A stretch of 24,046 nucleotides of DNA from positions 1 through 24,046 of IMG/VR virus record IMGVR_UViG_3300025872_000300. One strand, given 5' to 3'. The stretch comes from a virus. The notes under the pieces are model-generated. The model saw only the letters and a list, made by a program, of their open reading frames with translations, was not told where the DNA came from and ran no database searches. Positions 13,574 through 23,106 of the stretch are shown in pieces (position 1 is the first letter of the stretch; every line of letters begins with the position of its first letter). A program made the translations under genes and the position numbers.

Positions 13574-15033
13574 AAGACGAGATGACGCCGATCATTTCAA
13601 AGATCGGCAAGGGTTTCGCCGGGTTCCTGTCCGATGCGACGTCAGCGGCCAAGAAGTTCTTCACCAACTTCTCGGCTGAGGCTTTTGGCAAGGTCATCGG
13701 TGGCATCAAAAAGATGGGCGAGATGGTCGCCTGGGCGGGTGCCAAGTTCAACGAGTTCGCGCCCGATGCCAAGAAGTACAAAGCCCAGTTCAGTGTCGAG
13801 GAAATGCTCCGGCTGCGTGAAGGTGCCGAGGCATTCAACCGACTCGGGGCGGCTTGGGATAGGTTCGTCGGTCAGTTGCTCTCGAAGGGTTCTTTGCTGA
13901 CCCGGTTCTTCGACGACATCACGCGCCGCATCCAACAGGTGACCAACGGTCCCGAGTTGACCGAGGTGGGCGCGGCCCAGGCTAGGCTGCAGGAACTCCG
14001 AGACAAATATCGGACGTTCCAAGGCAAGCCGATGACCGAGGCGATGCTCAAGTCGCCGTACTACCAAGACATGCTCCGAGCCGAGGATGAAGCGATCCGC
14101 AAGGCAGAAGAGCAGCTGAAACTTGCCGAGCAGCGGTACGCCGTCAGGAAGAAAGAAGTCGATGCGGCCAAGGCACTCATTGAAGCGGAGGCCCAACTTG
14201 CGCGAGATCCCGGCGTTGCAGATGCGCTCAGATCACTTCGCTCGATTTACCGAACGTCGCAGGAGATCGAAGACACTATTTTGCTTGAGGACTTCCAGAA
14301 TGCTTGGGAATCTGCGGGGCGTTCTATCGAGTGGATGAACTCGCAACTCGAAAAGCAAAAGGAACTCAACGCCAGTGTCGCGGATTCTATTCGAGGTCTG
14401 AAATCCATCTTCCGCGAGATGGCGCAGTACGAGATGGACTTTTGGAACGAGATGTGGGACGAGATCGACGCGCGCGACAAGGAGGCAGCCGACAACAAGA
14501 AGGCGGCTCTCGACAAGCAGATCGCCGATCTCCAAGCCTTCTACGAGAAGTCATCTGCGCTTCGCGCCGAGAACGCCGAACGCCTTCGTCAGCAGGAGGA
14601 AGCCGAGATCGAGCGGATCAATGAGCAGATCAATCAGGTCGCAGGCATCATGTCGAGCGCATTCCTGTCGAGTTTCGAGGACATCATTCGGGGCACGAAG
14701 TCAGTCGCTGAAGCGTTCGCGCAAATGGTAGGTTCCATTCTCTACGACGTCGGCCGCATGATGGCGTCCGAGGCGTTGACCACATTGTTCCGCGACATCC
14801 TCAAGGGCATCTACGGACAAGGCGGTGGACGCGATATCAGCAGTTCCGGAGTGCAGGCCGGATCGCTCGATCTGCCGCGCTACGCGCCTTCGACCAGCGG
14901 CGGCCGAACGGGCATCACCATCAACGTCAACGGTGCTCGCGACGCGACGGCCGTGGCGCGTGAGGTGCGTACGGCGGTCCTGAATCTCGCCTCCACCGAC
15001 AGCAGCGTGCGCCGACGTCTGCAACTCTCATGA
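13534..15033 (+). CDS. Tail tape measure protein (short)
   Basis: A 499-residue, largely helical protein following the tail chaperone, the tape that sets tail length and is ejected with the DNA. Features: the N-terminal SILQVVIKVKDEMTPIISKIGKGF, a start often seen in tape measures; long charged helices around 150-240 and 270-390 (for example EEQLKLAEQRYAVRKKEVDAAKALIEAEAQLA) consistent with coiled coils; a hydrophobic region MVGSILYDVGRMMASEALTTLF near 405-430; and the C-terminal GGRTGITINVNGARDATAVAREVRTAV, a motif at the end of many tape measures. No lysozyme or peptidase domain is visible. ATG 13534 gives overlap with the frameshift extension; the frame is open upstream to 13477, inside the chaperone extension. 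The ribosome binding site (GGGA) is weak. Confidence 0.9.
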   Translation: MGNDSILQVVIKVKDEMTPIISKIGKGFAGFLSDATSAAKKFFTNFSAEAFGKVIGGIKKMGEMVAWAGAKFNEFAPDAKKYKAQFSVEEMLRLREGAEAFNRLGAAWDRFVGQLLSKGSLLTRFFDDITRRIQQVTNGPELTEVGAAQARLQELRDKYRTFQGKPMTEAMLKSPYYQDMLRAEDEAIRKAEEQLKLAEQRYAVRKKEVDAAKALIEAEAQLARDPGVADALRSLRSIYRTSQEIEDTILLEDFQNAWESAGRSIEWMNSQLEKQKELNASVADSIRGLKSIFREMAQYEMDFWNEMWDEIDARDKEAADNKKAALDKQIADLQAFYEKSSALRAENAERLRQQEEAEIERINEQINQVAGIMSSAFLSSFEDIIRGTKSVAEAFAQMVGSILYDVGRMMASEALTTLFRDILKGIYGQGGGRDISSSGVQAGSLDLPRYAPSTSGGRTGITINVNGARDATAVAREVRTAVLNLASTDSSVRRRLQLS

Positions 15034-16346
15034 CGTCGACGCTCTCGTACATCACCTTCACGGGACAGACGACGCCCTACTCGGCCGAGTTCTACCCCGT
15101 CGATCAGGAGTTCCCGTTTACCTCGGTGACCGGGTACTGGAAAATCAACGCCGAACGCCTTGAATGCCGAACGCCTGTGATGTCGCCGGGCGGTGCAATC
15201 GGCACGGGAAGCACCGCTCCGTACATCGCCAAGACTTCGATCTGCCGTCTGAAGTCTTCGATCTGGACGCAGGCGTACCACCTTCCGGCAAAGCCCAACG
15301 GCGGCCGCCGGATGACGGTTTCGATCGACATCACGATGCCGACGACGTTCCCGCCGACCGGAACCACCGTCGACGACGACATGCACGTCGGCCTGATGTA
15401 TCTCGGCGAATCATCGGGCAAGGGACTCTGTTGGCTCTACCAGAACCTCGGCGACGGCACGACGGTCCGATACGCGCACGCCTACGTCGACGGGACGACG
15501 GCGACGCCAGTCCTTCTAGGCCCGTCCGTGTCTACGACGGCGTGGGCCGCGGGGTCGACCCACACGATGATGGCCGAGGTGCACCTGAACATCGCTGGCG
15601 ACATCGTCGATTCGACGCTGTTCGTCGACGGCGTACCGATCACGACTTTTGCGGCGGTGAGCGCACCGCTCTACAACTACCTATTCAACGTGGCGATCTC
15701 GAGCTTCGTCACCAAGAACTTCTATCAGGGTCTCGTCTGCAGGAACTTCACAGATTCCACGGCGTGGGGTCAGAGCGGCGACCCGGTCCCCGCGGCGTGG
15801 CAGTCGTACCTCCACACCTATGTGCGCTACCTATCGGGCGGGGTCTACTACTTCCACTACGGAAGCAAGAACGTTCGGTTCGACAAGTGGCTCATCCGCG
15901 ACATCAACCCGGCGACGATCCTTCCTCCGGTCGACACGGAGCCTTCACTCGGAGCAGACTTTGCCGGGTACACGCAGATCTCGACGGCGCTCGAGAACAA
16001 CACGACGAGCGACACCCTGACCGTGCAGCCGTCGTACAGCCAACCTATCGCAGATCAGTGGGAGGTCGTCGAGTTCAACAGCGACGGCGGCTATGCGACG
16101 ACGTACACGCCGACGACCCGTCGCCGGCGCAGGTGGACGTTCGGGTGGATCGCGCTCCCGACCGCCGATAAAGACACGCTCGTTTCGCTGACGGCCTCAG
16201 TGGCCTCTCGGTTCCGATCGTTCGCGTGGACGGATCCGGAAACGAACGAGGCCCTCAACATCCGATTCACGACCGACGTGCAGGTCACGCGCGTGGCCTA
16301 CGCTGTTTGGAACGTATCGGCCTCGGCCGAAGAGGTGCTCGGCTAA
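15030..16346 (+). CDS. Distal tail-type protein with lectin-like N-terminal domain
   Basis: A 438-residue protein at the position of the distal tail protein, immediately after the tape measure (ATGA overlap). Residues about 1-290 are beta-rich with many Thr, Ser and Gly. The run from the NGGRRMTVSIDITM strand, through DMHVGLMYLG and STLFVDGVPITTF, to a late strand with NVRFDKWLIRDI matches the strand pattern of concanavalin A/LamG-like jelly rolls that bind sugars. Residues about 345-438 contain PTTRRRRRWTFGWIAL, SRFRSFAWTDPET and VTRVAYAVWNVSASAEEVL, which look like the tail-docking domain. Such a protein joins the tape-measure end of the tube to the tip and may touch host glycans. Domain limits are approximate, and the lectin assignment is by strand pattern only. 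Confidence 0.72.
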   Translation: MTSTLSYITFTGQTTPYSAEFYPVDQEFPFTSVTGYWKINAERLECRTPVMSPGGAIGTGSTAPYIAKTSICRLKSSIWTQAYHLPAKPNGGRRMTVSIDITMPTTFPPTGTTVDDDMHVGLMYLGESSGKGLCWLYQNLGDGTTVRYAHAYVDGTTATPVLLGPSVSTTAWAAGSTHTMMAEVHLNIAGDIVDSTLFVDGVPITTFAAVSAPLYNYLFNVAISSFVTKNFYQGLVCRNFTDSTAWGQSGDPVPAAWQSYLHTYVRYLSGGVYYFHYGSKNVRFDKWLIRDINPATILPPVDTEPSLGADFAGYTQISTALENNTTSDTLTVQPSYSQPIADQWEVVEFNSDGGYATTYTPTTRRRRRWTFGWIALPTADKDTLVSLTASVASRFRSFAWTDPETNEALNIRFTTDVQVTRVAYAVWNVSASAEEVLG

Positions 16347-17026
16347 TGCCCGAATCCATCAACAGCGAACTGACGACCCTAAAGAACCTGATCCATTCGC
16401 AGAACGGGTGGATCTACCTGTTCCTCATCGAACTCGATGGCAGCAACAAGGCCGCGCTCTGCGGTCACGACACGACCGTCACGCACGACGGCATCACCTA
16501 TCAGAACTTCCCGATCAATATCGGATCGTGGACGCGCGACGTTGACGGCAACCTCGCACAACCGACGGTGACGGTGTCGAACCTCAGCCGCGAGATGGCC
16601 AACTACCTCGAGGCGGGTGGTTTGCTCGACCGTCGGGTGCGCGTGTATGCCAAGAACCTCGGATCATCGAACGTCATCGAGTTCGGGGAGTGGCGCATCA
16701 TCGAGGCGACCGTGGGTCTCGATGTCGCTATTTTCCGCATCGGCGTGTATCAGTTGTTCGACGCGCCCTTCCCGCAGCGTCGACAGTTCCGCAGCCGGTG
16801 CGACTACCAGTACGGCGGCACGGAATGCGCGTATCAGATCTCGCTGCCGAATCTGATCTCGTCGACGAACCCGAACTTCGACGGCAGCACCTGCGATTAC
16901 ACGATCGGCGGCGACAACGGCTGCCGCGTTCACGGACTGAACGAGGCCGCCAACGGTCAGTTCAAAGCACATCCGGCCCGCTTCGGCGGGTTCCCCGGCA
17001 TTCCGAAGGGGCCTGCTCGTGTCTGA
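16346..17026 (+). CDS. Minor tail protein L-like, likely Fe-S binding
   Basis: A 226-residue protein starting at ATG 16346 (shares a base with TAA of the previous gene). The N-terminal two thirds are beta-rich and contain [29 protein letters not shown] and the [12 protein letters not shown] strand, all common in gpL/DUF2163-type tail proteins. Four cysteines near the end, C152-x8-C161 and C183-x9-C193, flank QYGGTE and DYTIGGDNG. In lambda gpL the equivalent four cysteines bind a [4Fe-4S] cluster, and the first pair has the same x8 spacing. A further Cys (C39) is outside the set. The protein sits in the tip under the gpJ hub. GTG 17019 of the next gene overlaps its end by 8 nt. Confidence 0.88.
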   Translation: MPESINSELTTLKNLIHSQNGWIYLFLIELDGSNKAALCGHDTTVTHDGITYQNFPINIGSWTRDVDGNLAQPTVTVSNLSREMANYLEAGGLLDRRVRVYAKNLGSSNVIEFGEWRIIEATVGLDVAIFRIGVYQLFDAPFPQRRQFRSRCDYQYGGTECAYQISLPNLISSTNPNFDGSTCDYTIGGDNGCRVHGLNEAANGQFKAHPARFGGFPGIPKGPARV

Positions 17027-20000
17027 ACTCGAATACGAAAAGTGGCACGACCTGCTCGGTCAGCCCCACGAACCGCTCGGCTGCTGGCTTCTGGTCGCCG
17101 AGGTCTACCGCCGCAGCGGCAAGGTGCTGCCCTCGCATCCCGCGGCCTACCTCGGAGGCAACGGCTGGCAGCGTGTCGACGCCAATAACCCGTCGCCGCT
17201 GGACATCATCGTCACGGGCCAAGACGGCGTCATCAAGCACGTCGCGGTCTACATCGGCAAGGGCAAGATCCTTCACTCGGTCGAGGGCTCGTGCGTTCGC
17301 GTCGATTCGTACTCGTCGCTGAAGAAGACCGGGACCGTGATGTGGGTCGGTCGTCCCGGCCCGGCCTCCGAGATCGAGCCGATGCCGATGGATCTTGACG
17401 GCCTGACCGTCGTCGAGGTGCCCGACGTCCTGACGCCGCGCTCGAGGACGATTCGGCAAGCGCGTCCCGGCATGCGCGTGCGCGACTATAAGCCGGACTG
17501 GGCCGATGCGTTCATCGACGCGCACGGCCCGTCGACCGACTTCAACCGAGTCGCAAGCCGCGGCGAGATCCTGCTCTTCTACGCCGTCCCGGGCGCGACC
17601 GCTGCCGCGACCGCCGCCATCGTCACCGACATTCTCACAGGCTTCGCGCTCATGGTCGCGGGCATGCTGTTGCAGAAGGTCATCGGCGGCGGGCAGGCCG
17701 AGGCTCAAGAAGAGGGGAGGCCGGGGTTCGACCTCGAGGGCTTTCGTAACACAGCGACGGTTGGCATTGCGCAGCCTGTCGTTTACGGCGAGCACAAGGT
17801 GGCTGGCAATATCGTGTCGGCCTTCCAACGGGTCGACACCGACGGTCGTCGCCAGTTGTACATGCTGCTGCTTCTCAGCCGCGGCCCCATCGAATCCATC
17901 GGGGGTATCAGCGAGGATAAGGATGATCTCCAAGGCGAGGCGATTCCCGAAGCAATACAGATAAACGGCAACCCCGCCAGCAACTATCCGGTCTCGATCT
18001 ACACGCGCCTCGGCTCATCGAATCAGGAGCACATTCCGGGGTTTGATGAAACGGTTTCAAGCATCGGTGTAGGCGCGACTCTTCAGCAGAATCAACCCTA
18101 CGTCTACACCACGTCGGGTGCGGTCACGTCGGCCGAAGTGCTGATCACGTTCCCTCAGGGTTTGTACTCGGCTACGGGCGCGGTCATGGTGGCCACGTTC
18201 AAGATCCGGTATCGCGAACAAGGGGCGACGGCATGGGTCGACCTTCCGCAGAGGACGACCGGAGGCGGCATCACGCTGACGCCTGCTCAGCAGACGGCCA
18301 CCACGAACGCCACCCTCGTCGTCATCAAGCAGACGCGCACCGAGCACGCCGCGCTGTATCGCATCGACTTCCCCTCCGAGAAGACCTACGAGATCGAGGT
18401 CACGCGCCTCTATCCGACCTACCCTGACAACGCGAACGTCGTTACGCAGTCGGTCTTCGACGAGGTCAACGAGATCACGGGCGATCGGCTGACCTACCCC
18501 GGCAAAGCGCTCCTCGGCCTTGTGGCGACTGGCAGCGACACGATCGGCACGTCGCTACCCAACGTGACGACGGTCATCAGAGGCCGCCGCGTCTACGTCT
18601 GGGATGGCGTATCCGAGCGCAGCCCCAACTTCACGCAGCAATGGACGCAGAACCCCGCGTGGATCTGCATGGACATTCTGCTCGACAAGAACTACGGCAT
18701 GGGCCGCAACGGCCAACTGACGCTCGACAACGTCGACCTGCAGTCATTCAAGGACTGGGCCGACTACGCCGACACGATTCCCGAGGTCGGCAACGGGGTG
18801 CGCGCTCAATGCGACCTGCTCGTCGATTCGACGTCGAGCGGCTGGGATCTCATCACGAGTCTCGCGACGTCGCACTTCGCGCGCATGCTCTTCGTGGGAT
18901 CGAAGGTCACGGCGATTCCGGACAACGCCAAAAGCGTCACGGGCGTGTTCTCGATGGGGAACGTGCGGGATTTCGCCATTCAGTACAACGGCAACCGCAC
19001 GCGCCCGAACGCTGTCGAGGTGCAGTACTACAACGCCTCGACCAACTACGAGGCCGAGCAGGCCCTGCAAGTCGAGACCGCGGCGCTGATCGCTGGCGAG
19101 ACGGTCCGCAAGGAATCCATCGCGGGCACGGGCATCACGCGCGCGATCCAAGCCAACCGACTGGCAAAGCGCCGGATCTTGACGGCCACGAACGTCAGCC
19201 GCGTCGTCGAGTTCTCGGTCGGCGTCGAGGGCATGACCGTCCTTCCAATGGACGTAGTGCGGATTCAGCACGATTCGTCTAGCAAGGGCAAGGGCGGTCG
19301 CATCCTCTCGGTCAACTCGACGACCTCGATTCAGCTCGACACGCAGGTGCTGACGGCGGATCTGTCCGGCGCGAGCATCTATATCCGCGTCGTCTCGGGA
19401 GGGGTCGACACCGTCATCAGCGGCACGCCGACCGGAACCGACCAAGCCGAGCACTCGACGGTGACGTTCACGACCGCTCTGTCGGTGCTGCCGCTCGCGG
19501 GTGACCCGTACGGCTTCGGCGCGGTCGGCACGACGGGTTGGCCGAAACTGTTTCAGGTGTCCTCGGTCACCCACAACGAGGACTTCAGCCGGCGCATCAC
19601 GGCGTACGAATACAACTCGACGATCTACACCGACGACCCGGGCGAGATCGAGACCTTCACCGATACGATGCCCGACCCTCGCGCCATGCCCGAGCAGGTC
19701 ACCGGGCTGCGTCTGAACGAGGAGTTCCCCGAGGCATGCGCGGGCGGCTGCGGCCTCGCTCGCGTCCGCGCGGACTGGAGCCTTGATACGGGCTGGGAAA
19801 AGGCCGACGTCTACTACGGGGTCGCCGGTGGCGACGGTCAGAACTGGACCTACGTCGGCCGCTTCGAGGACACGGCTACCTTCGACGTCGAACCCGACCA
19901 AACCTACAACGTGCGGGTGGTGCCTGTTTCGTCTCAGGAGACGCGCAGACGCCCCGCCGCGGTCATCGAAGGGTTCATCTACCCACGCGGCGACAGGACG

Positions 20001-21683
20001 CCTCCGAGCCCGCCCAGCGCCGTCAACGCGACGGTCGCGAATCAGGTGCTCCACGTCCTGATCGAGCCGCCATCCGGTCAAAGCGTCGACGGGTACGAGA
20101 TTCGGTATGCGTCGGGCTCCGGCTCGATCTATGCCGGCGAGCCTAGGTTGGGCTACACGCGGTCCGACACGTTCACGATCGCGTGCCCGTCGACGTCCAC
20201 TTTCTATCTGCATGTCCGCAGCCGAACGGCTCGCGGAGTTTTGTCGGAGACTTCGACGACCCTGCGCGTCGACCCGACGACACCAACGTCGACGTACACG
20301 ACGAAGCAGTCGATCTCGGACACGGGCTTCCCGGGCAGCAAGACCAACACCTCGGTCTCGTCCGGCAGCCTGTTCCTGTCGGGGTCGAACCTCTCGGGTA
20401 CCTACGTTTCGACGGCCTTCACGTCGACGGGCAATCGCGCCTGGTGGTTGGTCTCGTCGACGCTCGACCCGGTCGAAAGGACGTGGGACGAATCCGGCCG
20501 CGCTTGGGCCGACGGCGACGAAACGTGGGCCTCGGCCTACCTGACGGGCGAAGAGGCCGCGGCGAATCCGACGTGGGCCGATGCAGGCTGGGAATGGGGC
20601 GGCACCATCGGGTCCGTCATGGCGTGGACTGGTTGGCCCGACGTTATCGGTCAGTTGACCCCGACCGTCGAGACCCGCATCAATGCCGGGTCCTACGTCG
20701 AGCTGACGACCCTCGAGGCGTCGAGCATAACAAGCGGCGACGTCAAGGTCACGCTCCGTCGTCCGCACGACCGTTACGAACCGAAGGTCACGGCGATTGA
20801 CGGTCGACTCTCGGAATGGTCGGCGACTGCAGGCTCGGCCGTCACGGGTTACTTCGGGTCATTTTGGTCCACCCAAGATCAGGCGGCGACTTCGGCCAAC
20901 ACGGCCTACGCGATCACGTTCAACAATACCGACCCCGACTCAAACGGCGTTGCGGTGGTGTCCAACTCGCAGATCGAAATCGACAACGCGGGGACCTACA
21001 ACCTGCAGTTCTCGGCGCAGTTCGCGCATAGCGGCGGCAGCGATGCCGACGTCGACCTATGGCTCGCGAAGAACGGCACAAACGTTGCCGACACGAACTC
21101 GAAGTTCACCATCAAAGGCGGCCACGAATCCGTCCAAGCGTGGAACTTCGTGTTCACGGCTGACCCCGGCGACTACTACGAACTGAAGTGGTCGACGCCG
21201 GACACGGGCGTGACCGTCGAGACGTTCGGCACGGGCACGACTCCGACACGCCCGGCGGTGCCGAGCGCAATCCTGACCGTCACGCCTGTGGCAAACCTAC
21301 TGCAGGGACCGCAGGGTGCCACGGGTTTGACCGGATCTCAGGGTCCGCAGGGAGCGAAGGGCGATACGGGGCCTCAGGGTGCGCAGGGATCCACGGGTCC
21401 TCAAGGCGCGACGGGAGCGCAAGGTGCTCAGGGTGCCACGGGTTCGCAGGGAGCGACGGGACCGCAAGGCTCGACGGGTGCTCAAGGCCCAACCGGTCCG
21501 CAAGGCCCACAGGGTTCGACGGGCTCTCAGGGTCCGCAGGGTGCGACCGGACCGCAAGGCGACTCGATCACCGGGCCGCAAGGTGCGACGGGTGCGCAAG
21601 GCCCTCAAGGTCCGCAGGGTGCTTCCGGCGGTGGCGGCGCGGCGATCTACGATATTCTGAAGACGGTTACGATAGGCGTCTGA
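17019..21683 (+). CDS. Giant tail-tip protein: NlpC/P60 + gpI-like + gpJ-like hub + Fn3 + C1q-like + collagen
   Basis: A 1554-residue polypeptide. Residues 1-115 form an NlpC/P60 peptidase with a complete Cys-His-His set (C22 in [13 protein letters not shown]74 in KHVAVYIG, H86 in ILHS), able to cut peptidoglycan stem peptides on entry; lambda gpK also has a JAMM domain, which is absent. Residues about 120-235 resemble gpI, with a long hydrophobic stretch (193-222). Residues about 240-885 are gpJ-like, starting [15 protein letters not shown]. Fn3-type repeats lie at about 889-1085 and a Trp-rich stretch at about 1155-1210. A C1q/TNF-like jelly roll (about 1271-1420, with [10 protein letters not shown]-like [10 protein letters not shown] and [12 protein letters not shown]) is followed by 34 collagen-like GXY triplets and [17 protein letters not shown] 17019 overlaps the gpL stop. 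In lambda these parts are separate genes K, I and J. Confidence 0.92.
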   Translation: MSELEYEKWHDLLGQPHEPLGCWLLVAEVYRRSGKVLPSHPAAYLGGNGWQRVDANNPSPLDIIVTGQDGVIKHVAVYIGKGKILHSVEGSCVRVDSYSSLKKTGTVMWVGRPGPASEIEPMPMDLDGLTVVEVPDVLTPRSRTIRQARPGMRVRDYKPDWADAFIDAHGPSTDFNRVASRGEILLFYAVPGATAAATAAIVTDILTGFALMVAGMLLQKVIGGGQAEAQEEGRPGFDLEGFRNTATVGIAQPVVYGEHKVAGNIVSAFQRVDTDGRRQLYMLLLLSRGPIESIGGISEDKDDLQGEAIPEAIQINGNPASNYPVSIYTRLGSSNQEHIPGFDETVSSIGVGATLQQNQPYVYTTSGAVTSAEVLITFPQGLYSATGAVMVATFKIRYREQGATAWVDLPQRTTGGGITLTPAQQTATTNATLVVIKQTRTEHAALYRIDFPSEKTYEIEVTRLYPTYPDNANVVTQSVFDEVNEITGDRLTYPGKALLGLVATGSDTIGTSLPNVTTVIRGRRVYVWDGVSERSPNFTQQWTQNPAWICMDILLDKNYGMGRNGQLTLDNVDLQSFKDWADYADTIPEVGNGVRAQCDLLVDSTSSGWDLITSLATSHFARMLFVGSKVTAIPDNAKSVTGVFSMGNVRDFAIQYNGNRTRPNAVEVQYYNASTNYEAEQALQVETAALIAGETVRKESIAGTGITRAIQANRLAKRRILTATNVSRVVEFSVGVEGMTVLPMDVVRIQHDSSSKGKGGRILSVNSTTSIQLDTQVLTADLSGASIYIRVVSGGVDTVISGTPTGTDQAEHSTVTFTTALSVLPLAGDPYGFGAVGTTGWPKLFQVSSVTHNEDFSRRITAYEYNSTIYTDDPGEIETFTDTMPDPRAMPEQVTGLRLNEEFPEACAGGCGLARVRADWSLDTGWEKADVYYGVAGGDGQNWTYVGRFEDTATFDVEPDQTYNVRVVPVSSQETRRRPAAVIEGFIYPRGDRTPPSPPSAVNATVANQVLHVLIEPPSGQSVDGYEIRYASGSGSIYAGEPRLGYTRSDTFTIACPSTSTFYLHVRSRTARGVLSETSTTLRVDPTTPTSTYTTKQSISDTGFPGSKTNTSVSSGSLFLSGSNLSGTYVSTAFTSTGNRAWWLVSSTLDPVERTWDESGRAWADGDETWASAYLTGEEAAANPTWADAGWEWGGTIGSVMAWTGWPDVIGQLTPTVETRINAGSYVELTTLEASSITSGDVKVTLRRPHDRYEPKVTAIDGRLSEWSATAGSAVTGYFGSFWSTQDQAATSANTAYAITFNNTDPDSNGVAVVSNSQIEIDNAGTYNLQFSAQFAHSGGSDADVDLWLAKNGTNVADTNSKFTIKGGHESVQAWNFVFTADPGDYYELKWSTPDTGVTVETFGTGTTPTRPAVPSAILTVTPVANLLQGPQGATGLTGSQGPQGAKGDTGPQGAQGSTGPQGATGAQGAQGATGSQGATGPQGSTGAQGPTGPQGPQGSTGSQGPQGATGPQGDSITGPQGATGAQGPQGPQGASGGGGAAIYDILKTVTIGV
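21306..21626 (+). repeat. Collagen-like GXY repeat coding region, first
   Basis: There are 34 Gly-X-Y triplets (mostly [15 protein letters not shown]) with one interruption (GDSIT) after triplet 28. Base-level period is 9-18 nt with synonymous variation. Codes for the stalk at the end of the giant tip protein, where three chains are expected to wind into a triple helix. Confidence 0.92.
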
Positions 21684-22684
21684 TGCTCACGCTCGGAACA
21701 ACAACCCAGACGCTCGAGGCCCTGCTCGCAGGCGCAGTGGCCACGACTAACCCCGCGGCGGTCGTCTCGTATGCCGAGCACACCGCGACGACGTACACGG
21801 GGAAGGTCCAACACGCTGACCTGAACGGCGCGACCGCGGTGACGATCCTGTCCGCACCTCCGTCGTCGACCGAGCACGTCGTGCGTGGTGTCGCCATCTC
21901 GAACGTCGACACCGCGGCGGTCACGCTGACGGTGCGCTTCAAGGACACGAGCGGCTCGACGGTGTACAGGACCGTCTTCAAGGCCACGCTATCGGTCGGC
22001 GACACCGCAGGCTACGACGACGACGGCTGGTATGTGATGGATTCGACGGGTGCTCGCAAGGGCATCGGAGCCACGGGAGCGCAGGGACCGCAAGGCGTCG
22101 CGGGAGCGCAGGGCGCGACGGGCGCTCAAGGCCCACAAGGCGCGAAGGGTGCCGACGGTGCGCAAGGTCCGCAAGGTGCAACTGGACCTCAAGGCGCGAC
22201 TGGTGCGCAGGGCGCAACGGGTGCTCAAGGTGCAACAGGTGCGCAAGGCGCGACAGGCGCACAGGGTGCCACTGGGGCACAAGGTGCGACAGGTGCTCAA
22301 GGCGCGACAGGTCCGCAGGGTCCTCAAGGTGATATCGGCGCGACGGGTCCTCAGGGTGCAAAGGGTGACACTGGACCGCAGGGCGCAACCGGCGCACAGG
22401 GCGCGACGGGTCCACAAGGAGCGACCGGAGCACAAGGCGCAACTGGCGCTCAGGGTGCCCAAGGCCCTCAAGGTGTCGAAGGCGGCACCACGACCCTCAC
22501 GACGAAGGGCGACATTCTCACGCGCACGTCGTCGGCGTTGGCGCGGCTTCCAGTCGGCACCGACGGCTACATTCTGTCGGCTGACTCTGCGCAAACTACG
22601 GGTCTCAACTGGATCGCCAACACTGGCGGCGGCGGTGGCACGTCGGCCCCCGACTACATGTTCTTCTTCAACGGAATCATCTGA
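21683..22684 (+). CDS. Collagen-like tail fibre protein
   Basis: A 333-residue protein whose ATG shares one base with the tip protein's TGA. Residues 1-128 form a beta-rich domain ([40 protein letters not shown]), of a type found in phage fibre and structural proteins and probably a trimer or docking domain. Residues 129-266 are 46 uninterrupted Gly-X-Y triplets, including six consecutive GATGAQ hexapeptides. The C-terminal 65 residues contain [27 protein letters not shown] and [12 protein letters not shown], a motif repeatedly seen in phage tail-fibre heads, then a glycine run and [11 protein letters not shown]. It likely forms an elongated trimeric fibre at the tail tip. The collagen stalk is stabilised without obvious Lys hydroxylation, as in other phage collagens. 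Confidence 0.88.
   Translation: MLTLGTTTQTLEALLAGAVATTNPAAVVSYAEHTATTYTGKVQHADLNGATAVTILSAPPSSTEHVVRGVAISNVDTAAVTLTVRFKDTSGSTVYRTVFKATLSVGDTAGYDDDGWYVMDSTGARKGIGATGAQGPQGVAGAQGATGAQGPQGAKGADGAQGPQGATGPQGATGAQGATGAQGATGAQGATGAQGATGAQGATGAQGATGPQGPQGDIGATGPQGAKGDTGPQGATGAQGATGPQGATGAQGATGAQGAQGPQGVEGGTTTLTTKGDILTRTSSALARLPVGTDGYILSADSAQTTGLNWIANTGGGGGTSAPDYMFFFNGII
22067..22480 (+). repeat. Collagen-like GXY repeat coding region, second, with six tandem GATGAQ units
   Basis: 46 uninterrupted triplets. Six consecutive GATGAQ units occupy 22193-22300 with an 18 nt period. All six 18 nt units differ from each other by synonymous changes, so the amino-acid repeat is exact while the DNA repeat is not. 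Confidence 0.92.
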
Positions 22685-23106
22685 TGGCAACCTCTGCTCA
22701 ATACTCAACGGCACCGACGGTCGAGATCAATCAGATCTCCGCAGCGAACACGGCACGCGACGGATCGGGCACGACTGTCGCCGTCGCGACAGGCCCCTCA
22801 ACCGCGCAGGGCAGTGGCGTCGGCAAGCGCATCGCGTCGATCATGATCAATGCGACCGGCACAACGACAGCAGGCACGGTGCGCTTCTTCCTCAGTGTCG
22901 ACGGAGGAACTAACAAGCGGCTCATTGCCGAGATCCCAGTCCCGGCGATCACAGTCTCCGCGACGCAGCCAGCATTCCAGTCGACGGTCCCTCAACTCGT
23001 CGGTCTCGTCATGCAAGGTCAGGTCTCGGCCGCGTCGTGCATTCTGTACGCTGCCACTGAGAAGGCCGAGACGTTCAACATTCACGTCTTCGGAAGCACC
23101 TACTGA
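22684..23106 (+). CDS. Small beta-rich virion protein next to the tail fibre
   Basis: A 140-residue protein whose start shares one base with the previous stop. It is rich in Thr, Ala, Val and Ser with alternating hydrophobic strands (KRIASIMINATGTTTAGTVRFFLSVDGG, KRLIAEIPVPAITVSATQP, SCILYAATEKAETFNIHVFG). This resembles the small jelly-roll fibre-associated or capping proteins that often lie between phage fibre genes, and its pattern is partly like the N-terminal domain of the collagen fibre protein upstream. There is no signal peptide, membrane segment or enzyme motif. Position suggests a fibre accessory or trimerisation partner. The family is not identified with certainty. Confidence 0.75.
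   Translation: MATSAQYSTAPTVEINQISAANTARDGSGTTVAVATGPSTAQGSGVGKRIASIMINATGTTTAGTVRFFLSVDGGTNKRLIAEIPVPAITVSATQPAFQSTVPQLVGLVMQGQVSAASCILYAATEKAETFNIHVFGSTY

Noticed and set aside
18744-20768. 674-residue minus-strand open frame
   Set aside because: Very rich in Arg, Asp and Gly with no motifs; it is antisense to the tip protein, and such long antisense frames are expected at high GC with this codon bias.
21306-22480. CRISPR-like or satellite repeat array
   Set aside because: The 9/18 nt periodicity is fully explained by in-frame Gly-X-Y codons; no constant repeat with unique spacers is present.
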